Made by a program: the position numbers and the translations under genes. Source: an uncultured Sphingomonadaceae bacterium (lineage in GTDB: Bacteria > Pseudomonadota > Alphaproteobacteria > Sphingomonadales > Sphingomonadaceae). From it: a stretch of 64,000 bases of DNA. Location: contig CANMFX010000002.1 of assembly GCA_947497315.1 (NCBI GenBank), positions 248,001-312,000 of the forward strand, in the 5' to 3' direction. Under the pieces are notes generated by a model that saw only the letters and a list, made by a program, of their open reading frames with translations, searched no databases and had not been told where the DNA came from. Positions 23,924 through 33,381 of this stretch are shown here, piece after piece; position 1 is the stretch's first letter, and each line of letters opens with the position of its first letter.

Positions 23924-24286
23924 ATGTCTTCCGTCAACATGAATAGCCTGATGGCTGCACGCAATGCGATCCTGAACCGCAACAATGCGCTGCAGGACAT
24001 CGCCAGCAAGACAACCAATCTGGCCGGTCCAGGTCAGGTGCGCGAAACCGAACAGGTAAGCGACCCAAAAGGTTTCGCTGCGCAGTTGACCGATGCAATT
24101 CAGGAAGTGAACAAGCTACAGGCCACCGCCAAAGCCGATACGGCTGCTTATCAAATGGGCGAAACCAATGATGTGGCGGCAGTCATGCTGTCCAAACATA
24201 AAGCCTCCATCGGCTTTGAATCCACTTTGCAGGTCCGGAACAAGCTCTTGTCCGCCTACAAAGACATAATGAACATGTCGGTATAA
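23924..24286 (+). CDS. fliE: Flagellar MS-ring-rod junction protein FliE
   Basis: A 120-residue protein (family ~100-110). The C-terminal helices, ending in VAAVMLSKHKASIGFESTLQVRNKLLSAYKDIMNMSV, match the conserved FliE end. An AGGAGA ribosome-binding sequence lies before the ATG. It links the MS ring (FliF) to the rod (FlgB) and is encoded just before fliF, one base apart. Confidence 0.93.
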   Translation: MSSVNMNSLMAARNAILNRNNALQDIASKTTNLAGPGQVRETEQVSDPKGFAAQLTDAIQEVNKLQATAKADTAAYQMGETNDVAAVMLSKHKASIGFESTLQVRNKLLSAYKDIMNMSV

Positions 24287-24287
24287 G

Positions 24288-26039
24288 ATGGCTGAAGAAA
24301 CTTCCATCAACCAGAACCTCACGCCCGTCGCGCCGACGGGCATGAACGCGTCTGGCGTCAGCGGGTTCATGGGCTCAATTCAGTCCTTTGTGCAACAACC
24401 CGCCATTGCGCGGGCCATGCCTTTGATCATATTGTCCGCAGTCCTGGTCGCCGCTCTGTCGGCCTGGCTGGTCTTGCGTGAACCCGCGCAAAGAGACCTG
24501 TTCCGCGGTCTGCCGGACAATGACAAGTCGGCGGTTATGCAAGCGTTGCAAAGCGCCAATATTCCCTATCAGGTTGATGAAACCAGCGGCACTTTGACGG
24601 TTAGCAACGAAGATTATCATGCTGCAAAAATCGAACTGGCAGGGCAGGGACTGCCCCGCACCGCGCCCAGCGGCGACACTGTTATGTCGAGCATGCCCAT
24701 GGGAGCCAGTCGTGCCGTTGAATCTGAAAAGCTGCGCACGGCCCGGGAAATGGATTTGGCGCGATCGATAGAGGCACTGGATAATGTGATCTCGGCGCGG
24801 GTGCATTTGGCTGTCGAGCAGCCAAGTATATTTCTGCGTGATCGAAATGAGCCGGCTGCATCGGTCATTTTGCAATTAAGCGGCGCCACCAAATTGGATG
24901 AGCGCCAGACGACAGCGATATTGAATCTGGTTGCCAGCTCCGTACCGGGTTTGGACGCCTCCAATGTATCGGTCATTGATCAAAATGGCAGATTATTGTC
25001 GAGCCGTGACGATGAAAACTCAAAGAATAATGATACCCAGTTAAAAATCAAAGCGGCGATAGAAGATCGCTATCGTCAGTCTTTGGCGAGCCTTTTGACG
25101 CCGATTGTCGGTCCCGGAAACTTCGTTGCCGAGGTCACCGCCGATGTTAATTTTGACGAAAAACAGGCGACCAGTGAGATTTATCCTGCCGATGGTTCGG
25201 TCCTGCGCTCCGAACAAGGTATGCGTTCGGAAGAACCCGTCGGTGGCCCGCAAGTTGGCGGTATACCTGGAGCACTGGCGAACAGGCCCCCTGCTGCAGC
25301 TGAATTTGAAGATCAACCTGGCGGTGAGGAAGAGCAAGGTGCTCAGCAAACCGAGCCTCGGAAAACCAGTGAGGAATATCAACGTAATTTTGAGTTGGCT
25401 CGTGAAATTGCCATAACAAACCAAGCCACCGGTCAGGTTTCCCGGCTTTCGGTAGCGGTAGCCATTGATGACAAGGCGCTGAAAGATACCAAGTCACCTA
25501 AAGAGATCCAGGAAATTGAAAAACTGGTCAAGGGAACCATTGGCTTCAATGCCGAGCGCGGTGATCAGATCGCCGTATCCGCCCGTCAGTTCCGGCCGGT
25601 AACGGAAAAAGAAGCCGAAGAAGCTTTTTATGAATCCCCCTGGTTTGCGATTATCGCCCGAAATGTGACGGCGCTGGTTGTCTCCTTGCTGATCATATTT
25701 CTCATCGCTCGCCCGATATTGAAAAAATGGCTGAGTGCGGAGAAAAATCTGAAAGCCAATATGGCTGCCAACAGCGCCGCTATTCCTGCCGACCTTATGA
25801 TGCAAAATCGTAGCCTGCCAGGCGCAGCGCCGGCAAATGCTGATGCTCGAGGCAGTGGGGGGCAGGCAGCCCAGATCAATGGTTCACAGGTCACTATCGA
25901 CATGATCCAGGCTGCACCAAGCTATCAGGAACGAGCGTTATTGACGCAGAGTTTTGTCAAACAAAACCCCGATCATGCTGCTCTGGTGGTGAAAGAGCTT
26001 TTGAAAGAATCGGATGAGCTGGAGGAAGCTGATGGCTGA
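24288..26039 (+). CDS. fliF: Flagellar MS-ring protein FliF
   Basis: A 583-residue membrane ring protein. It has a membrane helix near 46-65 and another near 450-468 (WFAIIARNVTALVVSLLIIFLIARP). Between them are the ring-building motifs (NIPYQVDETSGTLTVSNEDYHAAKIELAGQGLPR and VSSARVHL-like ISARVHLAVEQPSIFLRDRNEPAASVILQL). The C-terminal tail (YQERALLTQSFVKQNPDHAALVVKELLKES) is the FliG-binding part. The stop overlaps the fliG start by eight bases. Confidence 0.96.
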   Translation: MAEETSINQNLTPVAPTGMNASGVSGFMGSIQSFVQQPAIARAMPLIILSAVLVAALSAWLVLREPAQRDLFRGLPDNDKSAVMQALQSANIPYQVDETSGTLTVSNEDYHAAKIELAGQGLPRTAPSGDTVMSSMPMGASRAVESEKLRTAREMDLARSIEALDNVISARVHLAVEQPSIFLRDRNEPAASVILQLSGATKLDERQTTAILNLVASSVPGLDASNVSVIDQNGRLLSSRDDENSKNNDTQLKIKAAIEDRYRQSLASLLTPIVGPGNFVAEVTADVNFDEKQATSEIYPADGSVLRSEQGMRSEEPVGGPQVGGIPGALANRPPAAAEFEDQPGGEEEQGAQQTEPRKTSEEYQRNFELAREIAITNQATGQVSRLSVAVAIDDKALKDTKSPKEIQEIEKLVKGTIGFNAERGDQIAVSARQFRPVTEKEAEEAFYESPWFAIIARNVTALVVSLLIIFLIARPILKKWLSAEKNLKANMAANSAAIPADLMMQNRSLPGAAPANADARGSGGQAAQINGSQVTIDMIQAAPSYQERALLTQSFVKQNPDHAALVVKELLKESDELEEADG

Positions 26040-27084
26040 AGCTGCATCTAAGAATGATGAAATAGAAAAAGAAGATGGACAGCAGCTTGAGCTGATTACC
26101 GGACGTCAAACGGCCGCAATTCTCATGCTTTTGTTTGATGATGATGAGGCTGCTAAAATTCTGGAACGCCTCGAACCGCAGGAAGCTGAGCTTCTGGGAG
26201 AGGCGATGTTCAGTGTTGCTGATGTTGATGCCATTCAAATTGACGGGTCGCTCGACCGGTTTTTGCAACTGACCAGAAACCAGACGATGCTGGCCTATAA
26301 ATCGGATGAAAAAGTCGGCCGCGTTTTCCGGCAGGCACTGGGAACACCCCGTGCGGAAACGATGATGAATCGCTTTGCCCCGAAGAGGCCCACCAATATT
26401 GCGGAGCTACTGAAGTGGGTCGAGATTAAAGACCTGGCAGAATTGGTTCAGAACGAACCGCCACAGATTGCTGCGGTCTTGATCTCATTCATGACAGCTG
26501 AAGCAGCAGCGGAAATGTTGCAGTTGGTAGAGCCTGCATTGCAGGAGGAACTGATTTACCGCGTTGCGACCTTAGGACCAGTCAGCGCTCACGCACTGGC
26601 GCAAATTCACGCCCTTCTGGAAAGCAACGGCCCGTCGGCAGAAGAGATCGCGCCACCGATGGAGATTGGCGGTCTGATGGATAGTGCGTCGATTATCAAC
26701 GGCTTGCCCAAGCAGGCCAGTCAGGCGATTTTGAAAGGTGTGGCAAAACGCGACCGCAAGATCGCAAAGCAGATCGAAGACGAGATGTTCGTGTTTGCCG
26801 ACCTGATGAACCTGTCGAAAAAGGATATCGGTACGGTCGTTCGCAAGGTGGATTCTGCCATATTGGTACCTGCTTTGCGCGGCGCTTCCAGCGAACTCAA
26901 AGCGAAAATATTCGATGCTATGTCACAGCGCGCGGCCGAGACCATTCAGGATGAAATGGATGAGTCCCCACCACAACCTATGGAAGCTGTGATCAGTGCA
27001 CAAAAAGGCGTTATCGCTATCGCGAAGCTGATGATCGACAATGGAGAAATCAGCATGTCGACCGGCGGTGCCGATTATGTCTGA
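26032..27084 (+). CDS. fliG: Flagellar motor switch protein FliG
   Basis: The start is the ATG at 26032 (MAEAASKNDEI), within the end of fliF and preceded by GGAGGAAG. The 350-residue product has the N-terminal FliF-binding domain (GRQTAAILMLLFDDDEAAKILERLEPQEAELLGEAM), a middle domain with NEPPQIAAVLISFM (the EHPQ-like motif reads NEPPQ), and a C-terminal torque domain (MFVFADLMNLSKKDIGTVVRKVDSAILVPALRGASSELKAKIFDAMSQRAAETIQDEM). It transmits torque from MotA/MotB. Confidence 0.95.
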   Translation: MAEAASKNDEIEKEDGQQLELITGRQTAAILMLLFDDDEAAKILERLEPQEAELLGEAMFSVADVDAIQIDGSLDRFLQLTRNQTMLAYKSDEKVGRVFRQALGTPRAETMMNRFAPKRPTNIAELLKWVEIKDLAELVQNEPPQIAAVLISFMTAEAAAEMLQLVEPALQEELIYRVATLGPVSAHALAQIHALLESNGPSAEEIAPPMEIGGLMDSASIINGLPKQASQAILKGVAKRDRKIAKQIEDEMFVFADLMNLSKKDIGTVVRKVDSAILVPALRGASSELKAKIFDAMSQRAAETIQDEMDESPPQPMEAVISAQKGVIAIAKLMIDNGEISMSTGGADYV

Positions 27085-27769
27085 TCTGCGTTCCGAACAA
27101 AATCTCCACAGTACGATGGACAATGATGAGGTTGTTCCGCTGTGGCGAATGCCGATAGAACAGAAGGAATTTTCTGCCTGGTCAGGCAGCCTGCCGAAAA
27201 ATACCGGAGCGGGCTCTGACCATCAGTTTCCGAGCTTTGATGGATCGGAAACGGGCATGAACGGCGCGTCCGGCGGCGAGGAAGAAGACATATTTGAAGC
27301 GGCCTATCGCAAAGGCTGGGAAGACGGGCAGGCGGCTTTGGCGGCGGAGCAGGAAGCCAATGATCAGGCTGCTGCCACCTTGGCCGACGCGATCAGTCAT
27401 CTGAATGATCTATATTCGACTGGCAGCTTTTCCCTGATCCTCAACGCGATTGAATCGCTCTTTCGCCGCTGTTCGGAACTTGCCGTGCCAGATCAGGTCT
27501 TGCTTGAGGCCTGGGCAACGCAATTGGCGGACAGAATTGACCAGGATCAAAAGGGTGCAAGCCTGCTTTTGCACCCCGATGATCTGGCATTGCTTGACCA
27601 GGAGAAATGCAAGCTGCCTTTGCGCGCCGACTCATCCATGCTGCGCGGTAACCTGAAACTAAATCACGCCGGTGGCTGGATCGAAAAAGGGTCAGAAGTC
27701 GTACTGGATGAATTGCGCGATCTGATAGATGAATTAAGCGGTCAGCAATCGGAATCCGGTCATGAGTGA
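27077..27769 (+). CDS. fliH: Flagellar export ATPase regulator FliH
   Basis: The start is the ATG at 27077 (MSDLRSEQN), overlapping the fliG stop by eight bases. The 230-residue protein has an acidic, low-complexity N-terminal part with YRKGWEDGQAALAAEQE (the FliH GxxxG-type region) and a C-terminal globular part (GASLLLHPDDLALLDQEK...GGWIEKGSEVVLDEL). It binds the ATPase FliI. Sequence divergence is high, as usual for FliH, but the order fliG-fliH-fliI makes the call firm. Confidence 0.85.
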   Translation: MSDLRSEQNLHSTMDNDEVVPLWRMPIEQKEFSAWSGSLPKNTGAGSDHQFPSFDGSETGMNGASGGEEEDIFEAAYRKGWEDGQAALAAEQEANDQAAATLADAISHLNDLYSTGSFSLILNAIESLFRRCSELAVPDQVLLEAWATQLADRIDQDQKGASLLLHPDDLALLDQEKCKLPLRADSSMLRGNLKLNHAGGWIEKGSEVVLDELRDLIDELSGQQSESGHE

Positions 27770-29120
27770 AACGGCCCAAACGTTCGTGAGCGATCATAAT
27801 AGCGGCAAAGGCATTCGCGGTCTTTTGGCCCGCATTGAACATATCGACAATGAACCGCGTCAGGTCGGCAAGTTATCTGCGCACGACAATGGCATGTTGG
27901 AAGTCACAGGTTTCCCTTATCCTTTGGGATATTCCGGCCGCGTGACAGCGACCGACGGCCGTGAGATTACGGCCGAGGTTGTCGGTTTCAAGGGATCGCG
28001 CACCCTGATGATCCCAATGGTGCAGGATGCACCGCTGCGAAGCGGCAGCCGGGTACTACCCTTTGCCAAATCGAATGAAGCCGCAGTTGGCGATGCACTG
28101 TTCGGCCGGATCATTGGCCCGATGGGAGAGCCCATTGACGGCAAGGGGCCGATATTGGCTACCGAGAGTATCCCGCTATCGGGGCTTGAAGGTAATGTGA
28201 TGCGCCGTGCCAGTGTAACCAAGCCTATCGATATGGGCATAAGGGCATTGAACGGTTTGCTGACATTTGGCCAGGGTCAACGGGTGGCCGTGATTGCCGG
28301 ATCGGGTGTTGGTAAATCAATGCTGATCAATCAGATTTTGGACGGCGTCGTTGCCGACGTTGTGGTTGTTGGCCTGATCGGGGAACGCGGCCGTGAGGTG
28401 AATGACTTCGTGAACCGTCGCAATGAGAAAAAAGATGCAGTACCTACGATCACGGTGGCCGTGCCTGCTGATCACTCGCCTTCCTCGCGATTAAAGGCAG
28501 CCCATCGGGCGACCGCCATCGCCGAACATTTTCGGTCGCAAGGCAAATCTGTTGTGCTGGTTATCGACAGCCTGACACGCGTTGCCCATGCCCAACGTGA
28601 AATCGGTCTGGCTGCCGGAGAACCGCCGACTATGAAAGGTTATCCACCTTCGGCCCTGTCGATGATCCCTCGTCTGATTGAAAGGGCAGGGAATGACAAT
28701 AAGACTGGCGGCTCGATAACCGCCATTTACACCGTTCTTGCTGATGGTGATGATCTTGATGATCCGGTTGTCGACAATGCGCGGGCTATTGCTGACGGCC
28801 ATATAATATTATCTCGCTCGCTGGCGGAGCAGGGCATTTTTCCGGCCATTGATATCGGGAAATCAATCAGCCGGGTCGCGGTGGACATTATCGATGATGC
28901 GCATCATGCGGCGCAAACCCATTTCAAGCGTCTCTGGTCCATCTATGAGGAGAACAGGGATCTGGTTTTAATGGGAGCCTACCAAGCCGGTAATGATCCC
29001 AATATCGACGAAGCACTCGCGCAGTGGCCGATCATGGTGGAGTATCTGAAGCAGAAACCCCGCGAACTTGTGAACTTCCAACAAAGCATCAGTGATCTGT
29101 TTGGTCTGTTCGAGCGATGA
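27762..29120 (+). CDS. fliI: Flagellar export ATPase FliI
   Basis: A 452-residue F1-beta-like ATPase. It has Walker A GSGVGKSM, the ERGREVNDF motif, Walker B VVLVIDSLTR and the AVPADHSPSSRLKAAHRATAIAEHFRSQGK region. It powers or regulates flagellar type III export with FliH and FliJ. The ATG overlaps the fliH stop by eight bases and its stop overlaps fliJ (ATGA). Confidence 0.97.
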   Translation: MSETAQTFVSDHNSGKGIRGLLARIEHIDNEPRQVGKLSAHDNGMLEVTGFPYPLGYSGRVTATDGREITAEVVGFKGSRTLMIPMVQDAPLRSGSRVLPFAKSNEAAVGDALFGRIIGPMGEPIDGKGPILATESIPLSGLEGNVMRRASVTKPIDMGIRALNGLLTFGQGQRVAVIAGSGVGKSMLINQILDGVVADVVVVGLIGERGREVNDFVNRRNEKKDAVPTITVAVPADHSPSSRLKAAHRATAIAEHFRSQGKSVVLVIDSLTRVAHAQREIGLAAGEPPTMKGYPPSALSMIPRLIERAGNDNKTGGSITAIYTVLADGDDLDDPVVDNARAIADGHIILSRSLAEQGIFPAIDIGKSISRVAVDIIDDAHHAAQTHFKRLWSIYEENRDLVLMGAYQAGNDPNIDEALAQWPIMVEYLKQKPRELVNFQQSISDLFGLFER

Positions 29121-29563
29121 AACGGAAAGTGAAGGGGCTGCAGCGCATATTGAAGGTGCGTGATACCCAGAAGAAATTAAAGGAAATGGCGCTTGCAAAA
29201 GCTGGCAATCATTGCGCGGCATTGGAGCATAACGCGGACCGGATCAGAAAACTTCAGATTGATACACTGTCCGATGTTGAGGCGGTTAATGCCGATATGC
29301 TGTCCGCCAGAATGGAACTTTCCGGGCGCCTGGTTGATGCCGAGCGCTCGATAGAAGCGTCTATGGAGAAAGCCCGGCAAGACTTTGCCTATGCAGAGCG
29401 GCAAAACCTTGCCGCCCGGACCACCTATGAGGGCACCGAGAAACTCCTCCATTCCAATCTTCGTAAGGCTCGCAAGGCGGAAATATTCAAAACCGATGTT
29501 CGGAATAACATACTGTATAATATAGGAAATAATAGAAAAAAGGATCGCCGTGATGATGGGTAA
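29117..29563 (+). CDS. fliJ: Flagellar export chaperone FliJ
   Basis: A 148-residue, basic and almost wholly helical protein, consistent with the antiparallel coiled coil of FliJ (RILKVRDTQKKLKEMALAKAGNHC...IRKLQIDTLSDVEAV). Its ATG overlaps the fliI stop. FliJ acts as a central stalk in the FliI ring and an escort for chaperones. Assignment depends on position and predicted structure. Confidence 0.85.
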   Translation: MKRKVKGLQRILKVRDTQKKLKEMALAKAGNHCAALEHNADRIRKLQIDTLSDVEAVNADMLSARMELSGRLVDAERSIEASMEKARQDFAYAERQNLAARTTYEGTEKLLHSNLRKARKAEIFKTDVRNNILYNIGNNRKKDRRDDG

Positions 29564-31220
29564 AATCTTGTCTGAGGCCTCTCAATCCATAATTGGCATG
29601 CTTTCTGCAAAGCCTGTCGACATGGAAACACGCACTGCAAATAACGAGTTTAGCTCCCTTTTGGCCACCGGTGAGGACCGGTCGCGTTCGGCATTGGATA
29701 AAGACGGTGCAGAAACGGCAGAAGACAATGGCGCTGAGCAGTTCTTGGCGCAGTTGATCGGCAATGATGATCAGTCCGTTACACCTGCAGAAAAGCATAA
29801 GATGGTTAAGACCATCATGGCAAAAATTGCAGATGATGACGGTGTCGATGGTGTCGAGGCCGATGCTTCGTTTTCTCCAGACGCTGCTTCGGAAATGCAG
29901 CGTTTCGTGTCGGTTCTTCAACCGTCCTCCGGCGATTCAACACAGATCGGCAAGAGCATATCTGACATTGAACCGAAGCAAGCACCAAATGGTGCCAATG
30001 TGGCGGTCCAGGATATCAAAGAGCAAAACCCTGACGCGAGCATAGATTCCAAACAAGCTCCCATGCTGACAGATAAACAGTTGATCACCCCGGTCGATTT
30101 GCCTGCTCCTGGCCATATCAAAATACCGGCGCAAGAAAACAACAGTCTGGTCAAGGGCGATGCCAAAACTTCTTCCGCGCTCAAGATGGAAAGTGATCCG
30201 GTCGTACAAAGTAAAGTCGCGCTCGACGGTAAAATATTGGTAGAGAGCAAACCGATTTCCGAAAGTGGCGTGAAACCCAACATCTCATCTGCTTCGTCAA
30301 ACAGTTCGGACAAACTCTCACCTGAAATCAGTGCGCAGAAAACCGCTCTGGCGCAGACCACTACAACGGAAACGTCACAAACCACCAACATATCAAAGTC
30401 ACCCGTCCCGGTAGCGCCCTATACTGACTTTGCAGTACGCAATCGCTCAAAAACCAATATTGTGGATGGCAAACGCCCTGCCGCACTTTCCACGCCAGGT
30501 AACATTGGATCGGAGCAACCGGTGTTGGACTCTCTTGATCTGCGGTTGGCCAGCAATCGAAATTTGGCCGGCACCAAATCTGGGCAGGCCCCTGAAATTG
30601 AGGCCCGGGTTTCTAATGCGCCTGCGGATGCTTCGATGAAAATCGAGGCAAAATCGTCTTTCATGGAAATGCAAAAGCTTTCCACTGGGCATGATTTGGA
30701 AACCAGCATTGAATTGTCAGCGCCAGCGTCTGTTGCCCAGCCGACCAGCACTCAAACTGCTACACAAAAGACTGTTGGTTTCGACTGGAACGCGCCGCAA
30801 TTTGCCGAGCGCTTTGCCTCTGAAATCAGTGATATGCGGATCAACGGCGATCTGAAGAAATTTGAGATTAACCCGCGAAATATGGGACGTCTGGAAGTGT
30901 CGTTCGTTTCGCGCGGCGGAGTGGAAGTACTTCAAATTGAAGCAGAAAGCGACGCGGCTCGTGAGGTGATAGTACAGCATAGCCAGGCGATTCAGGATAT
31001 TTTGAAGGCACAGGGGCGGTCTGATCTGACCCTGCGCGTGGATGTACGGGACCATATGTTCGCTGCATCTCAAAATGACAGCATGGATTTCAGTCAACAA
31101 AACGGCGCAGGCGAGCAGGAAGAACATACCGCTTCGTCTTCCCAAAACGGTGGCGCAGCGATGGCGGCCGAGGGTGATATCGATCCACCGGCACCGTCCG
31201 ATAACAGCCGCTACGCCTGA
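29553..31220 (+). CDS. fliK: Hook-length control protein FliK
   Basis: A 555-residue protein, Ser/Thr/Ala/Lys-rich and likely disordered for the first ~400 residues, which fits the molecular ruler. The C-terminal domain (FAERFASEISDMRINGDLKKFEINPRNMGRLEVSFVSRGGVEVLQIEAES...LRVDVRDHMFA) is the FLG_Hook substrate-switch domain with the typical NPxxMGRLEV pattern. Candidate starts are GTG 29550, ATG 29553 and ATG 29556; I take 29553, eight bases after AGGA. It overlaps fliJ by eleven bases. Confidence 0.9.
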   Translation: MMGKILSEASQSIIGMLSAKPVDMETRTANNEFSSLLATGEDRSRSALDKDGAETAEDNGAEQFLAQLIGNDDQSVTPAEKHKMVKTIMAKIADDDGVDGVEADASFSPDAASEMQRFVSVLQPSSGDSTQIGKSISDIEPKQAPNGANVAVQDIKEQNPDASIDSKQAPMLTDKQLITPVDLPAPGHIKIPAQENNSLVKGDAKTSSALKMESDPVVQSKVALDGKILVESKPISESGVKPNISSASSNSSDKLSPEISAQKTALAQTTTTETSQTTNISKSPVPVAPYTDFAVRNRSKTNIVDGKRPAALSTPGNIGSEQPVLDSLDLRLASNRNLAGTKSGQAPEIEARVSNAPADASMKIEAKSSFMEMQKLSTGHDLETSIELSAPASVAQPTSTQTATQKTVGFDWNAPQFAERFASEISDMRINGDLKKFEINPRNMGRLEVSFVSRGGVEVLQIEAESDAAREVIVQHSQAIQDILKAQGRSDLTLRVDVRDHMFAASQNDSMDFSQQNGAGEQEEHTASSSQNGGAAMAAEGDIDPPAPSDNSRYA

Positions 31221-31266
31221 GCCTGAAACAACCCATTAAAACGAATAGAAACTTCAGAGGTCAAAA

Positions 31267-31839
31267 ATGTCAGATACCAATCCGGAAGAAGAAAAGCCCA
31301 AAAAGAAAAAGGGCAAGATGAAAGGCATCATCATTGGGCTTGCTGCAGTTGCTGTTCTCGGCGGCGGCGGCGCGGCTGGGGGATTTTATGTCGCCGGTAC
31401 GATGAACAGTGACGGTGGTGAACCTGAAGATCCGAACAAGCCCAAGATAATTTTGAAAGACGGCACAGCCGTTAGCGAAAGGGAAGCCAAGACCGCAATA
31501 TCGGAACCGAACGATAGTAATTTCAAAATTACTTATCATCAGATCGAGCAGCCGTTTACATCGAACCTCTCCAATTCTGAGAGCTTTGCGCAATTGTCGC
31601 TCGCTATCTCAACCTATTATGACGAGCGTGTCTTTGAGCATGTGACCGAGCATGAGATTGCGATCCGTTCCGCTATCCTGATGGAACTGGGGCAACAAGA
31701 TCCGTTCGAACTGGACACGTCCGAAGGCAAGCGTGAGCTCAAGAAAAAGCTCCGCGATGTCATCAATGCCACCCTGAAAGAAAAGTCGGGATTTGGCGGA
31801 ATTGAGGACGTCTATTTCACCAGCATGGTCATCCAGTAA
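31267..31839 (+). CDS. fliL: Flagellar basal body-associated protein FliL
   Basis: A 190-residue single-pass membrane protein: a Lys-rich cytoplasmic start (EEKPKKKKGKMK), a membrane helix at about 18-37, and a periplasmic stomatin-like domain (SFAQLSLAISTYYDERVFEHVTEHEIAIRSAILMELGQQDPFEL...KKKLRDVINATLKEKSGFGGIEDVYFTSMVIQ). It supports stator function. It is the first gene of the fliLMNOPQR-flhB stretch, 46 bases after fliK. Confidence 0.94.
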   Translation: MSDTNPEEEKPKKKKGKMKGIIIGLAAVAVLGGGGAAGGFYVAGTMNSDGGEPEDPNKPKIILKDGTAVSEREAKTAISEPNDSNFKITYHQIEQPFTSNLSNSESFAQLSLAISTYYDERVFEHVTEHEIAIRSAILMELGQQDPFELDTSEGKRELKKKLRDVINATLKEKSGFGGIEDVYFTSMVIQ

Positions 31840-31861
31840 GATTTTAGAAGGCGATAAACCG

Positions 31862-32776
31862 ATGTCCCAGCCTACCACAGAAAACGCCTCCGCCAGCGCA
31901 GCCACTGACCGCGCGCCAGCCGAGCACAGTCTGCTGAAAAAAGGCGGTCCTGACGATATGCTTTTGACAGTATATCGGAAGGTCGAGAAAAAGTTGGCCA
32001 GCCGGATCAAAGCCCATTTGATGAGCATTGTCAGTTGTGAGCTGGGCGTCGAAATGGCGAGCAGCGACACATTGCAGTTCCCCAAATGGCATGAGGCACT
32101 GGAAGGTGACGCAGTTTATCTGGAATATCATTCCGGTACGTCGGGGCCTCCTATGTGGGTTCGGGTTTCGCGTCTGTTTCTGACCGGTTGTGTCGACTGT
32201 TTTTTTGGCGGGCAATTTGATGGCGAAACCTGCGCAGAAGGAAAGCTTTCGCGGTCCGAAACGGCGATGATTGATCGTCTTGGCAAAGCCATAGCCGATA
32301 GCCTCGCCGAGAGTTGGTCGGTGGTTTATGAAACAACGTTTCGCTATGCCGGATATATTCATGACAAGGACGATCTCGAGATGGATCTCGAAGATCCCAA
32401 TATTCTCGTCAGCTCTGCCCGGATCGCGCTTTCGGGCCATGCGGTGGAAGCCATTGATTTTGCTCAACCGATTGACGGGCTCACGGCTATCGAACCGCAG
32501 CTGCATCGTCCGGTAAGCCGGGAAACGAACGCTATCGACCCGGCATGGCAACGGTCGCTGAAAGAATCCTTCGATCAGGTTTACATGCCTGTTCGCTCCG
32601 TCCTGGCACGTCCGACAATGGACTTGTCAAAACTGTCCCGGCTTGCCGTCGGTGACATATTGCCAGTTTCTCCAACCGATAACGTACCACTGATCGTCGG
32701 TGACCGCGTCTTCGCACGTGGCAGTATCGGCGAACAAAATGGCGGTGTCGCATTCAAAATCAAACAGTTTCTATAG
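31862..32776 (+). CDS. fliM: Flagellar motor switch protein FliM (divergent)
   Basis: The start is the ATG at 31862; a longer frame from 31793 would run through the end of fliL. The 304-residue protein matches FliM over the middle (CheC-like) domain and ends in a FliN-like SpoA domain (SRLAVGDILPVSPTDNVPLIVGDRVFARGSIGEQNGGVAFKI). It lacks the usual N-terminal CheY-binding peptide (LSQxEIDALL): the first 25 residues read MSQPTTENASASAATDRAP and so on, low complexity. So binding of a response regulator to this motor, if it occurs, should use another surface. Confidence 0.88.
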   Translation: MSQPTTENASASAATDRAPAEHSLLKKGGPDDMLLTVYRKVEKKLASRIKAHLMSIVSCELGVEMASSDTLQFPKWHEALEGDAVYLEYHSGTSGPPMWVRVSRLFLTGCVDCFFGGQFDGETCAEGKLSRSETAMIDRLGKAIADSLAESWSVVYETTFRYAGYIHDKDDLEMDLEDPNILVSSARIALSGHAVEAIDFAQPIDGLTAIEPQLHRPVSRETNAIDPAWQRSLKESFDQVYMPVRSVLARPTMDLSKLSRLAVGDILPVSPTDNVPLIVGDRVFARGSIGEQNGGVAFKIKQFL

Positions 32777-32785
32777 GACCAGAAA

Positions 32786-33127
32786 ATGAACGATATGACT
32801 CATGATAGCGAGGCTCTGGGAGCCGCAGAACCGACCGATGTGAATATCAGCCAGCCGCAGGATCACTATGCCTTTCTGGCCGATATCAAGGTTCGCCTGT
32901 CGGTCGAAGTTGGCAGCGTGTCGATGACGGTATCTGACATAATGGACCTGCGTGAAGGGTCAGTTGTCGAGCTCGACCGACAAGTCGATCAGCTGATCGA
33001 CATTAACGTCAATGGTACCCTGGTGGCCCGCGGCGAGGTTGTTCCGGTCAAGAATAAATTCGGCGTAAGGATCGCGGAAATTGTATCGAACGGTATGGCA
33101 CGGGCGCGCGTGGAAAGGCGCACCTGA
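32786..33127 (+). CDS. fliN: Flagellar motor switch protein FliN
   Basis: A 113-residue C-ring protein. The SpoA domain is intact (IKVRLSVEVGSVSMTVSDIMDLREGSVVELDRQVDQLIDINVNGTLVARGEVVPVKNKFGVRIAEIV), with a short disordered N-terminus. It lies nine bases after fliM, and its stop codon shares its last base with the fliO start. Confidence 0.96.
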   Translation: MNDMTHDSEALGAAEPTDVNISQPQDHYAFLADIKVRLSVEVGSVSMTVSDIMDLREGSVVELDRQVDQLIDINVNGTLVARGEVVPVKNKFGVRIAEIVSNGMARARVERRT

Positions 33128-33381
33128 TGACCTTTTACATTGTCAAACTCGCAATCATGCTGCCGCTGATCGGCTTGCTGATTTACGGGACGCTCTGGCT
33201 CTATCGCAAATATCAACCGCAGACGATGATGCGTCAGAAATCAACCAGCCTCAATATCGTCGAAGTGATGCCGATTGGCGTGAACAACAAACTGGCCGTT
33301 GTCGATTTCGAAGGGCGCAAGATACTCCTATCGGTCACCCGCAATGGTGTTGCAAAAGTTGATGAGAAAAATGCAGATTAA
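33127..33381 (+). CDS. fliO: Flagellar biosynthesis protein FliO
   Basis: A small 84-residue protein with one membrane helix (about 5-26) and a short cytoplasmic domain with [34 protein letters not shown], the pattern of FliO (PF04347 type). It helps stabilise FliP during export gate assembly. It starts on the last base of the fliN stop and overlaps the fliP start. Confidence 0.88.
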   Translation: MTFYIVKLAIMLPLIGLLIYGTLWLYRKYQPQTMMRQKSTSLNIVEVMPIGVNNKLAVVDFEGRKILLSVTRNGVAKVDEKNAD

